Shown here piece by piece: positions 12,245 to 24,607 of a stretch of DNA of 64,000 nucleotides. The translations under genes and the position numbers were made by a program. This stretch comes from Turritopsis dohrnii (Eukaryota; Cnidaria; Hydrozoa; Anthoathecata; Oceaniidae): the NCBI GenBank assembly GCA_027922465.2, contig BQMF02000050.1, positions 124,001-188,000 on the forward strand. The letters are read 5' to 3'. The first letter of the stretch is position 1; the number at the start of each line of letters is the position of its first letter. The notes under the pieces were generated by a model. The model did not search any database. It worked only from the letters and a program-made list of their open reading frames with translations, and had not been told where the DNA came from.

Positions 12245-14476
12245 CTAGCCGCCCAGGCGGCGTCGCTCGCCACCCATGTTCAGTATGCGTTGTGTCGCAG
12301 AATTTAACTCTTGCAAAAGTTTCTTTTCAGGCATTAATTTTTTAATTCATTTCTTACATTCAGAAAATTTAAAACTGAAACAAATAGCAACATGGCTCAG
12401 AATATATATTCATACGCAGAAGAGAAGTAACTTTAATGTAAAAAAATGCAATATAACACAGAACCGTTTACCCAGACATACAAAACCAAACATTGAATAA
12501 CATTACAATCTAGGATAGCCAAGGCGGCGCCGCTCGCCACCCATGTTCAGTATGCGTTCTGTCGCAGAATTTCACTTGTGTAAAAGTTTTTTACAGGCAT
12601 TAATTTGTTATTACATTCAGAAGATTAAAACACAGAACCGTTTACCCAGACATACAAAACCAAACATTGAATAACATTACAAAAATGATACCTTCCAACT
12701 TTTTCTTTTGTTCCAAAGTTACTACTGGACTGCAACCATTAATGAATTTTTGAAATGATATAGTTAGTAAAACCATCAACATCATGATTAAAACCATGAG
12801 TTATATACCTAGGCATAGTACATAAACGATTACCATAACACAAAATATGCATAAACGCGATAAAATATAAACTTAAGAAAAATAAAGCAATACAACACTT
12901 ATTTTTTGTAGGATAGTTTCATTGCACAGTCATTTAAATTACATTCTTCTCTTAAGTAACCCTCTCAACATTATAACCCATCATGTGCTTCATTTCTATT
13001 TTAACAGATGAAAACATTCAAAAAACATATGCAAAAAACCTAATCATGCTATGCTGAAATCTAAAGAAAAACAAAACAAAGTAAAAGAAACTTTGAAAAT
13101 ATATTAACCTTAAAAATAATAATTAAAAACACAAACGTAATGACAGAATTAGTATAGCTGAAAAATTTTTAACATATGAAAACATTCGTGGAGCCATTTT
13201 TTATTTCCAGTTCAAAGCTCCTCTCTGCTGGAAAATTCAAAAAAACAACAGTAAACATCCCTCTTATCCTTTATTTATCCACTAATACTAACTGTGTTTT
13301 AACTAAATAGATACTATTTTAACTTTACCTTTCAATACCAATTCACATCATCATGATAGTAAACAATATTGATCATGTTCTGTAGCCATTATCAAACACT
13401 TCTAAACTCTTTTACTTTCTATATTTCATACCTGTAAACAAATTAATAACACTCGATTAACTTTCCAGCATACTTTCCTATTGTAAACATACACTTTCTA
13501 TTTGTTTTCTACTGCAATTTCACTACCATTTTTATACAGTGAAAGACATAAAAATGCTTTCTTCGTAACTTCATAACTGTGGAGCCATTTTGAAATAAAT
13601 AAAATAAGGAACAGTTCGTTACCAAAACAAATCAGTAAACTAAACGAAAGAACTCATATAATAAGATATCTATTCAAAGCTATAGTATTTAATCTTTCAA
13701 AACTAAATTAGAACCATTCCTTACTGTGTAAATAAACATCATTTTGTTCTGCATTTCTTCACTACACTTTCTTCTGTATAGCGATATTTGATAACTAAAA
13801 CGTAAACAAACATTTAAATACATTTAAATACAAATACATATACCTAACTTGTTCTTTTATTAATCAAAAATAAAAGTTTCATAATAATACCTTTTGTTCG
13901 TTCGATCTTTCTGCAGCTAATTTTAAAAACTTCACTGCACTTCTTCTGTATATTTCTAAATATGATTTTTCATTGTAAACAAACAACTAACTCACTTATA
14001 GTGCTACCCGTGTTCTTTTATTAAAAGTTTAGCAATAAACACGATAATAAAACGTTTTATAATAATAACAATACCTTCGTGCATACAAACCTGTGTTTCT
14101 TCGTCAGTTCTTTCGTCGATTTGCTGCCTAAAACAATCAAATTTAAATTAAAATATTCGTATACAAAAAGAAACACGTCTTCTTCGCGAAGTTTCTTCCT
14201 CACGAAATGATCGTTGACAAATTTCGAACGAAGAAGATTGCATTGCTCGCACTCCTCCAAAGACGTTTTTCGGCTGATTTCCACTGCGCAAACCAAAAAT
14301 AACAAAACGGAGGAGCATATACTAATCGCGGAAAATAAAAAAAAAATGCTCTCGACTTTGCGTGGCTTTACGACGAAAAGGGGAAAAATAAGAAGGTTTT
14401 GACCGTTGAAAAAAAAGTAAATATGTCACTCTCTAAAATAAAAGTGGTATGCACAACGCGGATTATTATAATAAGA
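12245..14476 (-). mobile_element. Non-autonomous Helitron, family B copy 1 (2232 bp)
   Basis: On minus it starts TCTTATTATAATAATCCGCG (14476 downward) and ends with hairpin GCCGCCTGGGCGGC fused to the terminal CTAG (12248-12245), flanked by T as expected for Helitron insertion between A and T. No TIRs and no target-site duplication. The interior is AT-rich and non-coding. A second, older 3' terminus (hairpin followed by ATAG in place of CTAG, 12515-12540) lies about 270 bp inside, so the last module is tandemly duplicated. The 14150-14290 segment is richer in G+C and conserved in copies 22240-24607 and 51366-53589. Confidence 0.85.
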
Positions 14477-16284
14477 TACGTGAACATAATAGGAAATTAA
14501 ATAAATAAAAGCATTTACCAACAGGTATCAAGTATAATTTAAAATCAGACTACGATGAAACTGAATTCGAAGGGATAAGCAACTATTTAAGCACAATCGC
14601 AATACCTACAAAAAAATATATAAATAAATCTAGATATAGATAAAAAAAGGTTTGACATTAAAAAACAAAAGACAAGAAGTTTCTTTACATTCCCAACAAG
14701 AAAAACACTACCGAAATATAAAAATGTCTTTATACGAAAGTGACCAAGTAAATTTAAGTCAACCCTCCTCTTTTCCTGTTTTTTTTTATCATCAAAACCC
14801 ATTATGCAGACACACAACTGGACTCTGCTCACTTTACTTTCCGAATAAAGTAAAATATTTACTTACTAGATATAGCAGATGCACGAACTTGACGAAACTT
14901 TTGAAAACGTAGATCTTAACTTCGCCGCCAAAACAGTTTTGTATAACAGACCTTCCAGCAGGTGATTACAGAAAGTATTTTTGTTTAAAAAATATGTTTT
15001 TGTTGATAAATACAGCAAAAATATTTCTTTAGACAAACACATAAAAAAACTACTAATTTCCTTTTTTTGTAGTTAATAAGAGAGTTTCTTTCTTCAAATA
15101 CTACTTAAAAAATTTTTTTGTTCCCCCGTCTGATATATTCGGCAAACTTTGAAAACACGGGAATAAATACATAGACGTCTAAAAGACATCTTGAAAAGGA
15201 CGTCTTATTCCCGGTTAAATCAAGACGTATAAAAGACATCTTATTAACAGTGAAAAAATCCCGCATTTATGAAGGCGTGTTTTAGACGTCTTTTAGACGA
15301 CACACATTTATAAGCTTTCTAAAAGACGTCATGATATATGCGCCTTTTTCAAGACTAATTTGAGGCTTGATTTAGACGTCTAAAAGACGTCTTGTGCCGG
15401 CTGGGGAAAGTCAACAATGTGTATGTACTTGTTTTAATTCACAAAAATTTCTGCCTTAAATATAAAAATTAGTGACACCTACAGGTACAGTATCCATTAA
15501 CGAAAATGTTTTATCCTTCTCGGTTGAATCATCCATGATAGTAGAATGCTACAAATAATAAGTGATTAATGTGAATATGTACCCCTATTCATTGAAGGTA
15601 ATTTTGTGAGGTGATAACAGAAATGCTTACTCTAACTAGAAGTTCCGAACTTTTGTTTATGACGGAATCGTCGCTGTTAACTGCAACATCATCCTATTTT
15701 TTTTTCTTAGTACATACAAGGGTATGGTAAGAAAAGTACCAGGCTGAGGGCTCTTTTCCGTTTTCTGGACTCAAAGTTGTCTTGCCATGCAAGCTCCCAA
15801 TCGTTTAATTCCATTTTACGTACATGTAAAAACCGTACATGAAAGTCAAGCAATGAAAATCCTTTGGAAGAAACTTGGGAGAATATTTGTGATTACCTGC
15901 CATCGCTAGTATTTGTGCGCAATAGAACTTTGTCCCGCATCTGACTTCACAGGAAGCACCAACCGCGAATTCTTCACACCTAACTTCTGTCGAAGCGTAA
16001 ATTGCCGTTAACTTATCAGCATCAAATTGGATTAATACATATTTCAGCATCGTTAAAAAAAAGTAGCAAGCGCTGAACTATCACAGGATGTGGCTGATGT
16101 AAGTATCACTTTCAATGTTCGCGGGGTTTCTATTTTTATAAAATGATAGACATTTAAGGTAAATTATTCGACAACAAAACGTCTGATTGGCCATTTAAAT
16201 AATTTATGCACGCACAGTCAGAAATCGAACGTATTCCAAAGTATTATAATTCCACTCCAAGGTCCCTTGAGAAATATCTATTCA
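14477..16284. other. No gene seen; contains a palindrome-rich patch
   Basis: AT-rich, no convincing coding. Short ORFs at 14587-14912 and 15805-16050 have no domain and no relatives elsewhere in the window. The patch at 15170-15405 is listed separately. Confidence 0.5.
15170..15405. repeat. Cluster of agacgtct palindromes
   Basis: About ten spaced copies of an 'agacgtct / aaaagacgtctt' motif and close variants (agacatctt, agacgtata) lie in about 230 bp on both strands, ending near tgccggctgggg. Each core is a perfect ACGT-centred palindrome (GACGTC). This could be the body of a MITE with subterminal repeats or a protein-binding cluster. Confidence 0.5.
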
Positions 16285-16330
16285 CTAGCCGCCCAGGCTT
16301 AAGGAGGCTTAAGGAATTGGCTCCAAAAAC
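16285..16330 (-). mobile_element. Helitron 3'-terminus remnant
   Basis: CTAG at 16285-16288 followed by ccgcccaggc, identical to the 3' end of Helitron families A/B on minus. The second hairpin arm is lost after the first bases and replaced by a small direct duplication (ggcttaagga twice). Sequence from about 16310 to 16380 resembles the body of the 17460-17956 element. The flank (gagaaatatctattca) resembles the flank of the copy at 22240 (gagaaatatattctaa). Confidence 0.55.
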
Positions 16331-16389
16331 AGATCAAAAGTGTATGGGATGGTTTTCTACGGGTTTTAATTTCGAAAATGCTGACTATA

Positions 16390-17459
16390 AGGGTGAGAAA
16401 AAAATGTCATAGAATGTTCAGCAGAAACATAAATTCACATGAAGAAGTGTTGACAATACTACACCAAAAAAGTTTCCTAAGAGAGCATAAACAAACAAAT
16501 AAATAAATAAATAAATAAACCAAATAATATATCGACTTCGTTAACAGTCCTCCAATGTGTTTGTATGGTTTAATCCATTATTCTTGGAAATAATAATTCT
16601 TAGTGAATAGCGAGTGCATTGCATCTATGTACGCATGCAGTTGGAATTATCGGAATTTTTAAAAATTGATGACTTATCATTCGTAAGAGAAACCAAAGAA
16701 TCTAAAAAAATAAATAAATAAAGTTAAGGTTGAATTTAAAATCCGAAATGTGCAGCCAACAATATATCTTCCAACTAAACTTTCATTCACAATTACCTTG
16801 ACAATGCTATCTAGACTATAGCAGATACGGTTATTCATAGGATACGGTCAAAAAAGGTTTTTCCCATGAACTACCAACACCAAGTTGACCTCAATACTAT
16901 ACTATAAATCTAAAGAATCTGAATAAATATAAGTTAAAGATAATGAATTATCATCGATTGTTTGTGTCAGCAGTTAATCAATTTTGTTAGTTAGGAAAGA
17001 AGATGTGATTTATTTATTTACAGTTCGCTTTGTTATTAATAAACAGCTGCTCGTTCCAAGCCAATTTCTCAATTGTTCTATTTCTGCTGACATCAACATA
17101 TTCCATTCATTATCTTTAACACACTATTTAGGAATAGTAATCTCTCAAACTGACAAACAATAGCCTGTAATGTCATTTCACAAAACAGGCTACAGGATAG
17201 CGAAATAAAGATCAAAGGAAGTATTTAACAACTTTTATTCCAACTAAAAACAACAAATATTAACATATACAACGATGGTATGGAACTACCATACACTGAC
17301 TGTGAATAACTGATTAAATACCCTATGCATTTCTTGTTAGTAGAAGCTCTATAGTTTATTAGAAAAAGGAATTTCTACACCTTGTGTAACAGAATCGATC
17401 TAAGCAAAAACAAAATTCTTAAAACTCCTGATTAATGGGCAATGGGCTCGAATCAACCA
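16390..17459. other. No gene seen; short (AAAT)n microsatellite
   Basis: Nothing coding recognised. An (AAAT)n tract lies at about 16495-16518 and a weaker one near 16705-16720. Confidence 0.5.
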
Positions 17460-17956
17460 CTAGCCGCCAAGGCGGCGTCGCTCGCCGCCCAGGTTCAGCC
17501 TGCGTTGTGTCACCTCCCAAAGAGTTCACGAAATATGGAATTAAGGAATTGACAATAGAAAGTGTCACCATCTTGTAGAGCTCGAAATTCTGAGCAAGAA
17601 AATGTATGGGATCATATGTCCATGACGCACCGTTACGGAGATATCGTCGATCAAAGATTTTGATGACGTCACACACCCGTCGCAAAAAAAATTTGGCCTA
17701 AATTTTTTCGTCACCCCATAACCTGTATCGCGGACCCCAAAAAACGTCAGTTATCCCTATTCGTTATCGAGATAATTTTCCCTAAACGTCGCATTCGATT
17801 AGGGTCTCAATACAATGGTTTCACACTGACGTCGCGCACAAGAAGAGAAATAATTTATGTGTGATCTTACATTGCTGACTCTCTTTTGCAGTTCACATCT
17901 ACCATTTTGCGTAACAGACAAACGGACAAACGGAGAGTCGGCTATTAATATATAGA
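17460..17956 (-). mobile_element. Non-autonomous Helitron, family A copy 1 (497 bp)
   Basis: Minus-strand 5' end TCTATATATTAATAGCCGAC at 17956. The 3' end is hairpin GCCGCCTTGGCGGC with CTAG at 17463-17460, flanked by A (5') and T (3'). The body (agctcgaaa...atatcgtcgatcaaagattttga...ccccaaaaaacgtcagttatcc) is clearly related to the body of the Helitron at 29032-29576, which has different termini. Confidence 0.82.
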
Positions 17957-18399
17957 TTCACAGGAGCAGTTATTTAGACTTCTACCAGCCAAAGATGTTT
18001 TCCAGAACGCAGAAAATTAACTTTAATGAAAAAGCTTGAGCTCTATTCTCAACGAAAAAATTTGTGTTCAACCCCGAATATTTGGGGATGAATGTTTTTT
18101 TTTTTATTTTTTTTAATTTTTTTTAGGGGAAACGAACCCTTGGTGGTCTCGCCCCCCATTTTTTTTCCGGTTACACCGCAGTTAGACCGCGTTCCTGGGT
18201 GGGTTTTTCGATAGATATTGAAATCCTTTCGTGTCACTATAATGTAAGAACAAAAAATGATTAGTAATGAATTAAGATAATTAACTAAGATAATTAATAG
18301 GTATGAAATAAAGGCATTAGCGCATAGATAGATTATAGTATTGGCGCTGAGAATTAATATCTCCAAGAATAAATTCAATTATGAGTTTTATGAGAAATA

Positions 18400-20986
18400 T
18401 TTGTGCAACTTACGGCAAGTAGTTCTTCCGTCATCTGGTCGGTGATATAAAGGATAGCCATCCACATTTAAAACAGTTCAACAATGGAACTGCTTCGGAA
18501 AATTTTTGCTGCACTTACCATCTTGCATACACGGTGAAGCCACACGGACCATGGACCATGCAAGATTTGATGATTTCGTAAAGTTCTGGTTCTTGGTCCC
18601 GATTTGGAATTCGTGCTGTTATCAATGAATCAATGTCATCAGCATTGCGCAACTTAAATTCGTTGCCGAGATGCAACAGCATGTGCACATGAGGTAGCCC
18701 CCTTTTCTGAAATTCTATAACATCCACCTGTGCTACAGATACACCTAGAACAGAATCTTTTATAATATCATTTTTAAGAGCTTCCAACTTCAATTTGAAT
18801 ACTCGTGTAACCAGATCTGGCCTATCTGATGGAGTTTGACCAGGCAAAAGATTTTGAACAATTTCAGGCCATTTAGGATTGCATGTAAAAGTTAAAAATG
18901 AATCTGGTTTACCTTTTTTTGAAACTAATGCCATAGCATCTAGGTACAATTGGTGCATATTTCTCGGTGAACCTGAAATCAATAGGTTTCGTTCATGGGC
19001 AGCTTCCTCCAAATAGTCCATCAAGCCTGTGTAGCTATCCGCCCGTAATTGTTCTTGGTTCTGGCGTATGAAGTCGAGTCTCGCTCCCTCCACACTTTGA
19101 CATAGCTGTCAACAACAAACTGTTGAAATAGTTTTCCAGCTAAATGTAAAGCAGAAAATTCACATCTAATGGCAATACGATAAATGTAATACTGCAATTG
19201 TGTAATTTTATTTCGCCTTTCAGTTGCATGCTGTTGTACGTGATTCATGTTTGGACTCCATCCAGGATCACCTCTAGGAAAAATTATTGGATACATCATG
19301 GAGTCAATGTTTGTCGACATGTAAGAAATATTTCGCAAGGGCTGATCTCTTGGATACACTACAATATTTCTACCAGCCGCAGGCACACCATTGTTACCTA
19401 CAAAAATTGCTGCGACTTCTTCGTGATGTGGAGCATTGTATCTCCTCCTGTCTTCACCTTCACGCATATACATACCCACTACCGAGGTTGGTCTATTTTC
19501 TAAGAGCGCCCTTTCTTCTTCTTCTCGTTCGACCTGAGCCAAGTTACGATATGCTGCGTCATTAGGTGAAACTCTATTAATGACTGTTTGTATTTGCCCC
19601 ATCAAGTCTCTGTTGCAATCCGCATTGGAAGGGTTTTGCATACGCATGTCAAGCGAATTAGCAGCTTCGATAATATACAGTTGGCTAAACATGGGCACTT
19701 GGTTTTCATTAGCATGCAGTGCTCCATACCTATGTAGCAGTTGTCCACATATCCTAAAACATGGAGGCCCATTTCCTGGGGGCGGACGTAGATAAGCTGA
19801 CAGAGAAGCAAAACTAAATGCATTATTATAAACTCTAATACACTTACGGAAATGTTTACCCAGTGCAGAATCATCAAGTAAAAGATACCTTAACTCAGGC
19901 GGATAATGTAATAAATTTGGAAGTTGTACCTTTCTATTTTTGCAACATTTAAAATTAGTTTCACGGTCGAATTTGACTGCTCCACAATGTTCACATAAAA
20001 CGTTGAATTCACCTAAAGAATGAATGTCAGGCAAGTCATTGTTTTCAACATCAATCCGTGCAGCATTTAAAAACCGAGCCCAGCGCACTTGTCTGTTTCG
20101 GACATATGCTCTTTGGTGTTGTTACGCATTAGCTGCACGTCGAGCAGCAGCTTGTTCAGGTTGCTCATTAGCCCGTCGCTGTCTTTGATTTTGTGCATCC
20201 CTCTCCCTTCTCAACTGAGCACCAATTGCAGTTTGATTTGCACGGTATCTCCTGTCGTTCAGCAATCCTAATTCGACGGCGTTGTTGAGGGTCATCAGGG
20301 AGTTGTTGTTGCCTCTCGTGCTGATGTTGCCGTGCTTCAACTATCTCTCTATCAAATTGTGTTCGAGGCAAAACAAACCTTTGAGGGATTTCGTAGTCAT
20401 CATCAGAATTCATAACTCGTTGTACGTTGAGAAACAACTCAAAAGAACAATGTAAACAAAAACAGGAATGTATATCTAATTTTTATCACCACAAAAATAA
20501 AAACACAAGACCTGTGTTTTTTGTCAGTTTACCTGGCTAAATAGACAACATAAACAAAAAAGCGAACTTTCCTTTGTTGTCTTTAGGCAAACAAAATGAT
20601 CGTTTTTCTCAACTTTATTTCTTTCTTTTCGCGCGAATAAGAATCAAGATGGTTGAAAGCGAACTTCATCAATTTCCTTTCGTTGCCATGACATTGAACG
20701 GGGGTTACAAATACTTAAAAGTGTATTCGTTCAAGGTCAGTCTGAGGCAAGTATTGTAGAAATATCAATTCAACATTAGCTAATATTTTCATATATGTAT
20801 ATTTGCAGTTAAAGTATTACAATTTCTTGCAGCCATCATCATTTCTTTGGCGGGAGCTACACATTTAGACACCCTAAATGTTTAAGTTCTCCGCGCTCTC
20901 TCCGTTGCAGATCCCCGATTTCTTTCGAAGTTAAATCTACCATTTTGCATTACAGACAGACGGAGAATCGACTATTAATATATAGA
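18400..20986 (-). mobile_element. Broken autonomous Helitron (family A 5' end with Rep gene)
   Basis: The 5' end TCTATATATTAATAGTCGATTC starts at 20986 on minus and belongs to the same type as the short elements at 17460-17956 and 53590-54425. Helitron-like N-terminal domain and Rep coding sequence follow. Coding homology stops near 18400. No helicase domain and no 3' terminus for this copy were found, and the sequence beyond (18060-18190) is T-rich. The autonomous element has therefore lost its 3' half. Confidence 0.78.
18415..20440 (-). pseudogene. Helitron replication initiator (HUH endonuclease) with N-terminal domain, truncated
   Basis: N-terminal Arg/Gln-rich stretch (20440-20122), then the Helitron-like N domain ('RWARFLNAARIDVENND', 'CEHCGAVKF', 'LPNLLHYPPELRYLL'; 20090-19860), then the Rep domain: 'DSFLTFTCNPKWPEI' (motif 1, about 18907-18864) and 'FQKRGLPHVHMLLHL' (HUH motif, about 18713-18670). 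The reading needs a frame change near 20340, an in-frame TAA near 20119 ('RRAANA*QHQRA'), a one-base indel near 19093 ('YVKV/EGARLDFIR') and further shifts near 18540, after which 'VDGYPLYHRPDDGRTTC' is recognisable at 18460-18410. The catalytic Tyr region and the SF1 helicase are missing, so it cannot work. The family normally nicks at the TC 5' end and terminates at the CTAG hairpin. Confidence 0.86.
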
Positions 20987-21755
20987 CTAGCCGCCAAGGC
21001 GGCGTCGCTCGCTGCCCATGTCTGCCTGCTCTGTATCACTAAACGTCAAATTTCCTTATAAACGGCTCATACAACTTGGAAAAGATGTCACAACCTCTGG
21101 TGTGCAGTCAGTGTTACATTAACTATTTTTCAGGTTTTTCATTATGTGTTACTTATTTATTTTTTAAAACCAATCGTTGATCAGTACAACAATACACTCA
21201 AAACATAGGAAGGTAAAAAAAGAGTATCTCGAAACAAAATATTTTTTTGCTTTTGTCTTAATAGTTGTCTTAATTTCTTTTAATCGATTTCTTTTAATCA
21301 ATTTTAATCTGATCGAACATGTTTTTTATTCACTTCATTCATTTAGCACGTGCATTTTTTTCTCCTCCCGTGTGATCTTTTTAAGGGAAACCATTTTTCA
21401 CCTACTTCTGACAGCACCCATGTTAGAGCGCGTAAAACAAAACCTAATAATAAGTTGAAAAGTTTTTTCTCTCTGCGTTTTGAGTGTATTGTTAAACTGA
21501 TTTTTGATTGGTTTAAAATGGTAAATAAAAACGACGTGAAGTTCACGTTCGGAATGCATTGTGTAAAGCAAGAAAGTTTGCTGACATTTTAAATGCGACC
21601 GCGACAATGAACGGCTGAGTTAAGAACATCCGCGTGAAAAAATATTATGATTATCATAATTTGTGATTTGCGAAAATGTTTATGATAATCATAATAATTT
21701 TTGTTAAATTAGACTGCAAGAATAGGAGGGAAGATAGGTTGCAGTCTAAACGATT
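20987..21755 (-). mobile_element. Helitron (GGCGGCTAG 3' end), 5' end unresolved
   Basis: CTAG at 20987-20990 and the hairpin GCCGCCTTGGCGGC define a minus-strand 3' end directly abutting the 5' TC of the Rep Helitron. The next about 130 bp match the 3' part of 53590-54425 (gagccgtttataaggaaattt..., acagagcag). A larger hairpin at 21640-21705 (arms attatgattatcataa) occurs in the same orientation in the element ending at 62000. No 5' terminus was found before the repeat starting near 21832; the boundary given is a guess. Confidence 0.6.
21711..21751. repeat. 11-bp stem hairpin
   Basis: ttagactgcaa ... ttgcagtctaa forms a perfect 11-bp stem with a purine-rich loop. Function unknown; it may mark the edge of the adjacent Helitron or of a minute MITE. 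Confidence 0.4.
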
Positions 21756-21829
21756 GTGCATCATGGCGGATCACGACGATACACGTGCATTGGAAACAGT
21801 AGGTGGGACAAGCTAAAAAAATTATATTA

Positions 21830-22235
21830 CTTACAGTGCACTCTCGATATAAGGAACCTCCAAGGGGAAATGAAAGAAGTTCGTTATATCGAAAGGTCTT
21901 GTTTGCTAGCCACGTCGATTCGAAACATAGTCAGAGGGATTTGGTCCAAAAATAGTGCAAACCTCAAAAAAAATGGTATCAAGCTGAAATTTTCAGGAAA
22001 GTCTCATTTTTACCTTACTGATAACATAATAAAATTCCACCGAGGTCCCAGGGGTGGAACATGCCTATTTCTGCCCTTAAAGTCACGTGACCATCTTAAC
22101 CCTCTAAATACCGAAATTATTGTAAAATTCCATCAAAGAAAACAATTAACAAATAAAAACATGTTGATTGTCCGTCTGCAGGATCAAGGATTTAAATATA
22201 AAAAAGTGATTGCCGAAACTTTAGAGAAATATATT
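21830..22235 (+). mobile_element. pogo/Tigger-type repeat C, copy 1
   Basis: Left end cagtgcactctcgatataag followed by repeats of ttcgttatatcgaaag, the sort of CAGT-starting terminus seen in pogo/Tigger-like elements. The body (aaatggtatcaagctgaaattttcagg ... cctatttctgcccttaaagtcacgtgac) recurs in inverse orientation at 27600-28545. The long ORF through 21756-22340 here is a chance reading of the repeat. The right end is cut by the Helitron beginning at 22240. Confidence 0.6.
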
Positions 22236-22239
22236 CTAA

Positions 22240-24607
22240 CTAGCCGCCCAGGCGGCGTCGCTCGCCACCCATGTTCAGTATGCGTTGTGTCGCAGAATTT
22301 AACTCTTGCAAAAGTTTCTTTTCAGGCATTAATTTTTTAATTCATTTCTTACATTCAGAAAATTTAAAACAGAAACAAATAGCAACATGGCTCAGAATAT
22401 ATATTCATACGCAGAAGAGAAGTAACTTTAATGTAAAAAAATGCAATATATAACACAGAACCGTTTACCCAGACATACAAAACCAAACATTGAATAACAT
22501 TACAATCTAGGATAGCCAAGGCGGCGTCGCTCGCCACCCATGTTCAGTATGCGTTCTGTCGCAGAATTTCACTTGTGTAAAAGTTTTTTACAGGCATTAA
22601 TTTGTTATTACATTCAGAAGATTAAAACACAGAACCGTTTACCCAGACATACAAAACCAAACATTGAATAACATCACAAAAATGATACCTTCCAACTGTG
22701 TTTCTTTCGTGCGGAAGTTACATTATACAGCAACCATTAATGAATTTTTGAAATGATATATAGTCTGTTCTTCCCAAAACCATCAACATCATGATTAAAA
22801 CCATGAGTTTCATTTCTTTGTGCTTTTTTATTATTGCCTAAAAGAATAATATTTCAATTGTAATACCGAAAAAAAAAAAAAGAAACAAAAAAAAGGAAAT
22901 TCAAGTACGCATTAATCCTAAAAACAATAACTAAGAACAAAAATTTACACGGAAGATAAAAAGTCACAAATAAAATCATAAAGCCAAAGTTATATACCTA
23001 GGCATAGTACGTAAACGATTACCATAACACAAAATATGCATAAACGCGATAAAATATAAACTTAAGAAAAATAAAGCAATACAACACTTATTTTTTGTAG
23101 GATAGTTTCATTGCACAGTCATTTAAATTACATAATCCATTCTTCTCTTAAGTAACCCTCTCAACATTATAACCCATCATGTGCTTCATTTCTATTTTAA
23201 CAGATGAAAACATTCAAAAAACATATATATACAAAAAACCTAATCATGCTATGCCGAAATCTAAAGAAAAACAAAACAACGTAAAAGAAACTTTGAAAAT
23301 ATATTAACCTTAAAAATAATAATTAAAAACACAAACGTAATGACAGAATTAGTATAGCTGAAAAATTTTTAACATATGAAAACATTCGTGGAGCCATTTT
23401 TTATTTCCAGTTCAAAGCTCCTCTCTGCTGGAAAATAAAAAAACCCAACAGTAAACATCCCTCTTATCCTTTATTTATCCACTAATACTAACTGTGTTTT
23501 AACTAAATAGATACTATTTTAACTTTACCTTTCAATACCAATTCACATCATCATGATAGTAAACAATATTGATCATGTTCTGTAGCCATTATCAAACACT
23601 TCTAAACTCTTTTACTTTCTATATTTCATACCTGTAAACAAATTAATAACACTCGATTAACTTTCCAGCATACTTTCCTATTGTAAACTATTTGTTTTCT
23701 ACTGCAATTTCACTACCATTTTTATACAGTGAAAGACATAAAAATGCTTTCTTCGTAACTTCATAACTGTGGAGCCATTTTGAAATAAATAAAATAAGGA
23801 ACAGTTCGTTACCAAAACAAATCAGTAAACTAAACGAAAGAACTCATATAATAAGATATCTATTCAAAGCTATAGTATTTAATCTTTCAAAACTAAATTA
23901 AAACCATTCCTTACTGTGTAAATAAACATCATTTTGTTCTGCATTTCTTCACTACACTTTCTTCTGTATAGCGATATTTGATAACTAAAACGTAAACAAA
24001 CATTTAAATACATTTAAATACAAATACATATACCTAACTTGTTCTTTTATTAATCAAAAATAAAAGTTTTATAATAATACCTTTTGTTCGTTCGATCTTA
24101 CTGCAGCTAATTTTTAAAAACTTCACTGCACTTCTTCTGTATATCTAAATATGATTTTTCATTGTAAACAAACAACTAACTCACTTACACGTGCTACCCG
24201 TGTTCTTTTAAAAGTTTAGCAATAAACACGATAATAAAGGCTTCGTCGATTTGCTGCCTAAAACAATCAAATTTAAATAAAAATATTCGCATACAAAAAG
24301 AAACACGTCTTCTTCGCGAAGTTTCTTGCTCACGAAATGATCGTTGATAAATTTCGAACGAAGAAGATTTCCATTGCTCGCACTCCTCCAAAGACGTTTT
24401 TCAGCTGATTTCCACTGCGCAAACCAAAAATTACAAAACGGAGGAGCATATACTAATCGCGGAAAATAAAAAAAAGTGTCTGTCACATCTACGTGGCTTT
24501 ACGACGAAAAGGGAAAAAATAAGAAGGATTTGACCGTGAGAAAAAAACCAAATATATCACTCTCTAAAATAAAAGTGTGACACACAGCGCGGATTATTAT
24601 AATAAGA
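22240..24607 (-). mobile_element. Non-autonomous Helitron, family B copy 2 (2368 bp)
   Basis: 5' TCTTATTATAATAATCCGCG at 24607 on minus, 3' hairpin and CTAG at 22243-22240. Near-identical to 12245-14476 along most of its length, including the internal second 3' terminus (22512-22540). It differs by small indels and by extra sequence around 22800-22990 that is also present in 51366-53589. Confidence 0.86.

Noticed and set aside
21756..22340. 194-aa plus-strand ORF as a gene
   Set aside because: It runs from one repeat into a Helitron terminus and matches the non-coding repeat at 27600-28020 in inverse orientation.
24194..24391. Conserved small ORF inside Helitron B copies (also at 53181-53378) as a gene
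   Set aside because: Conservation follows from recent copying of the whole element; the frame differs in the copy at 14057-14305.
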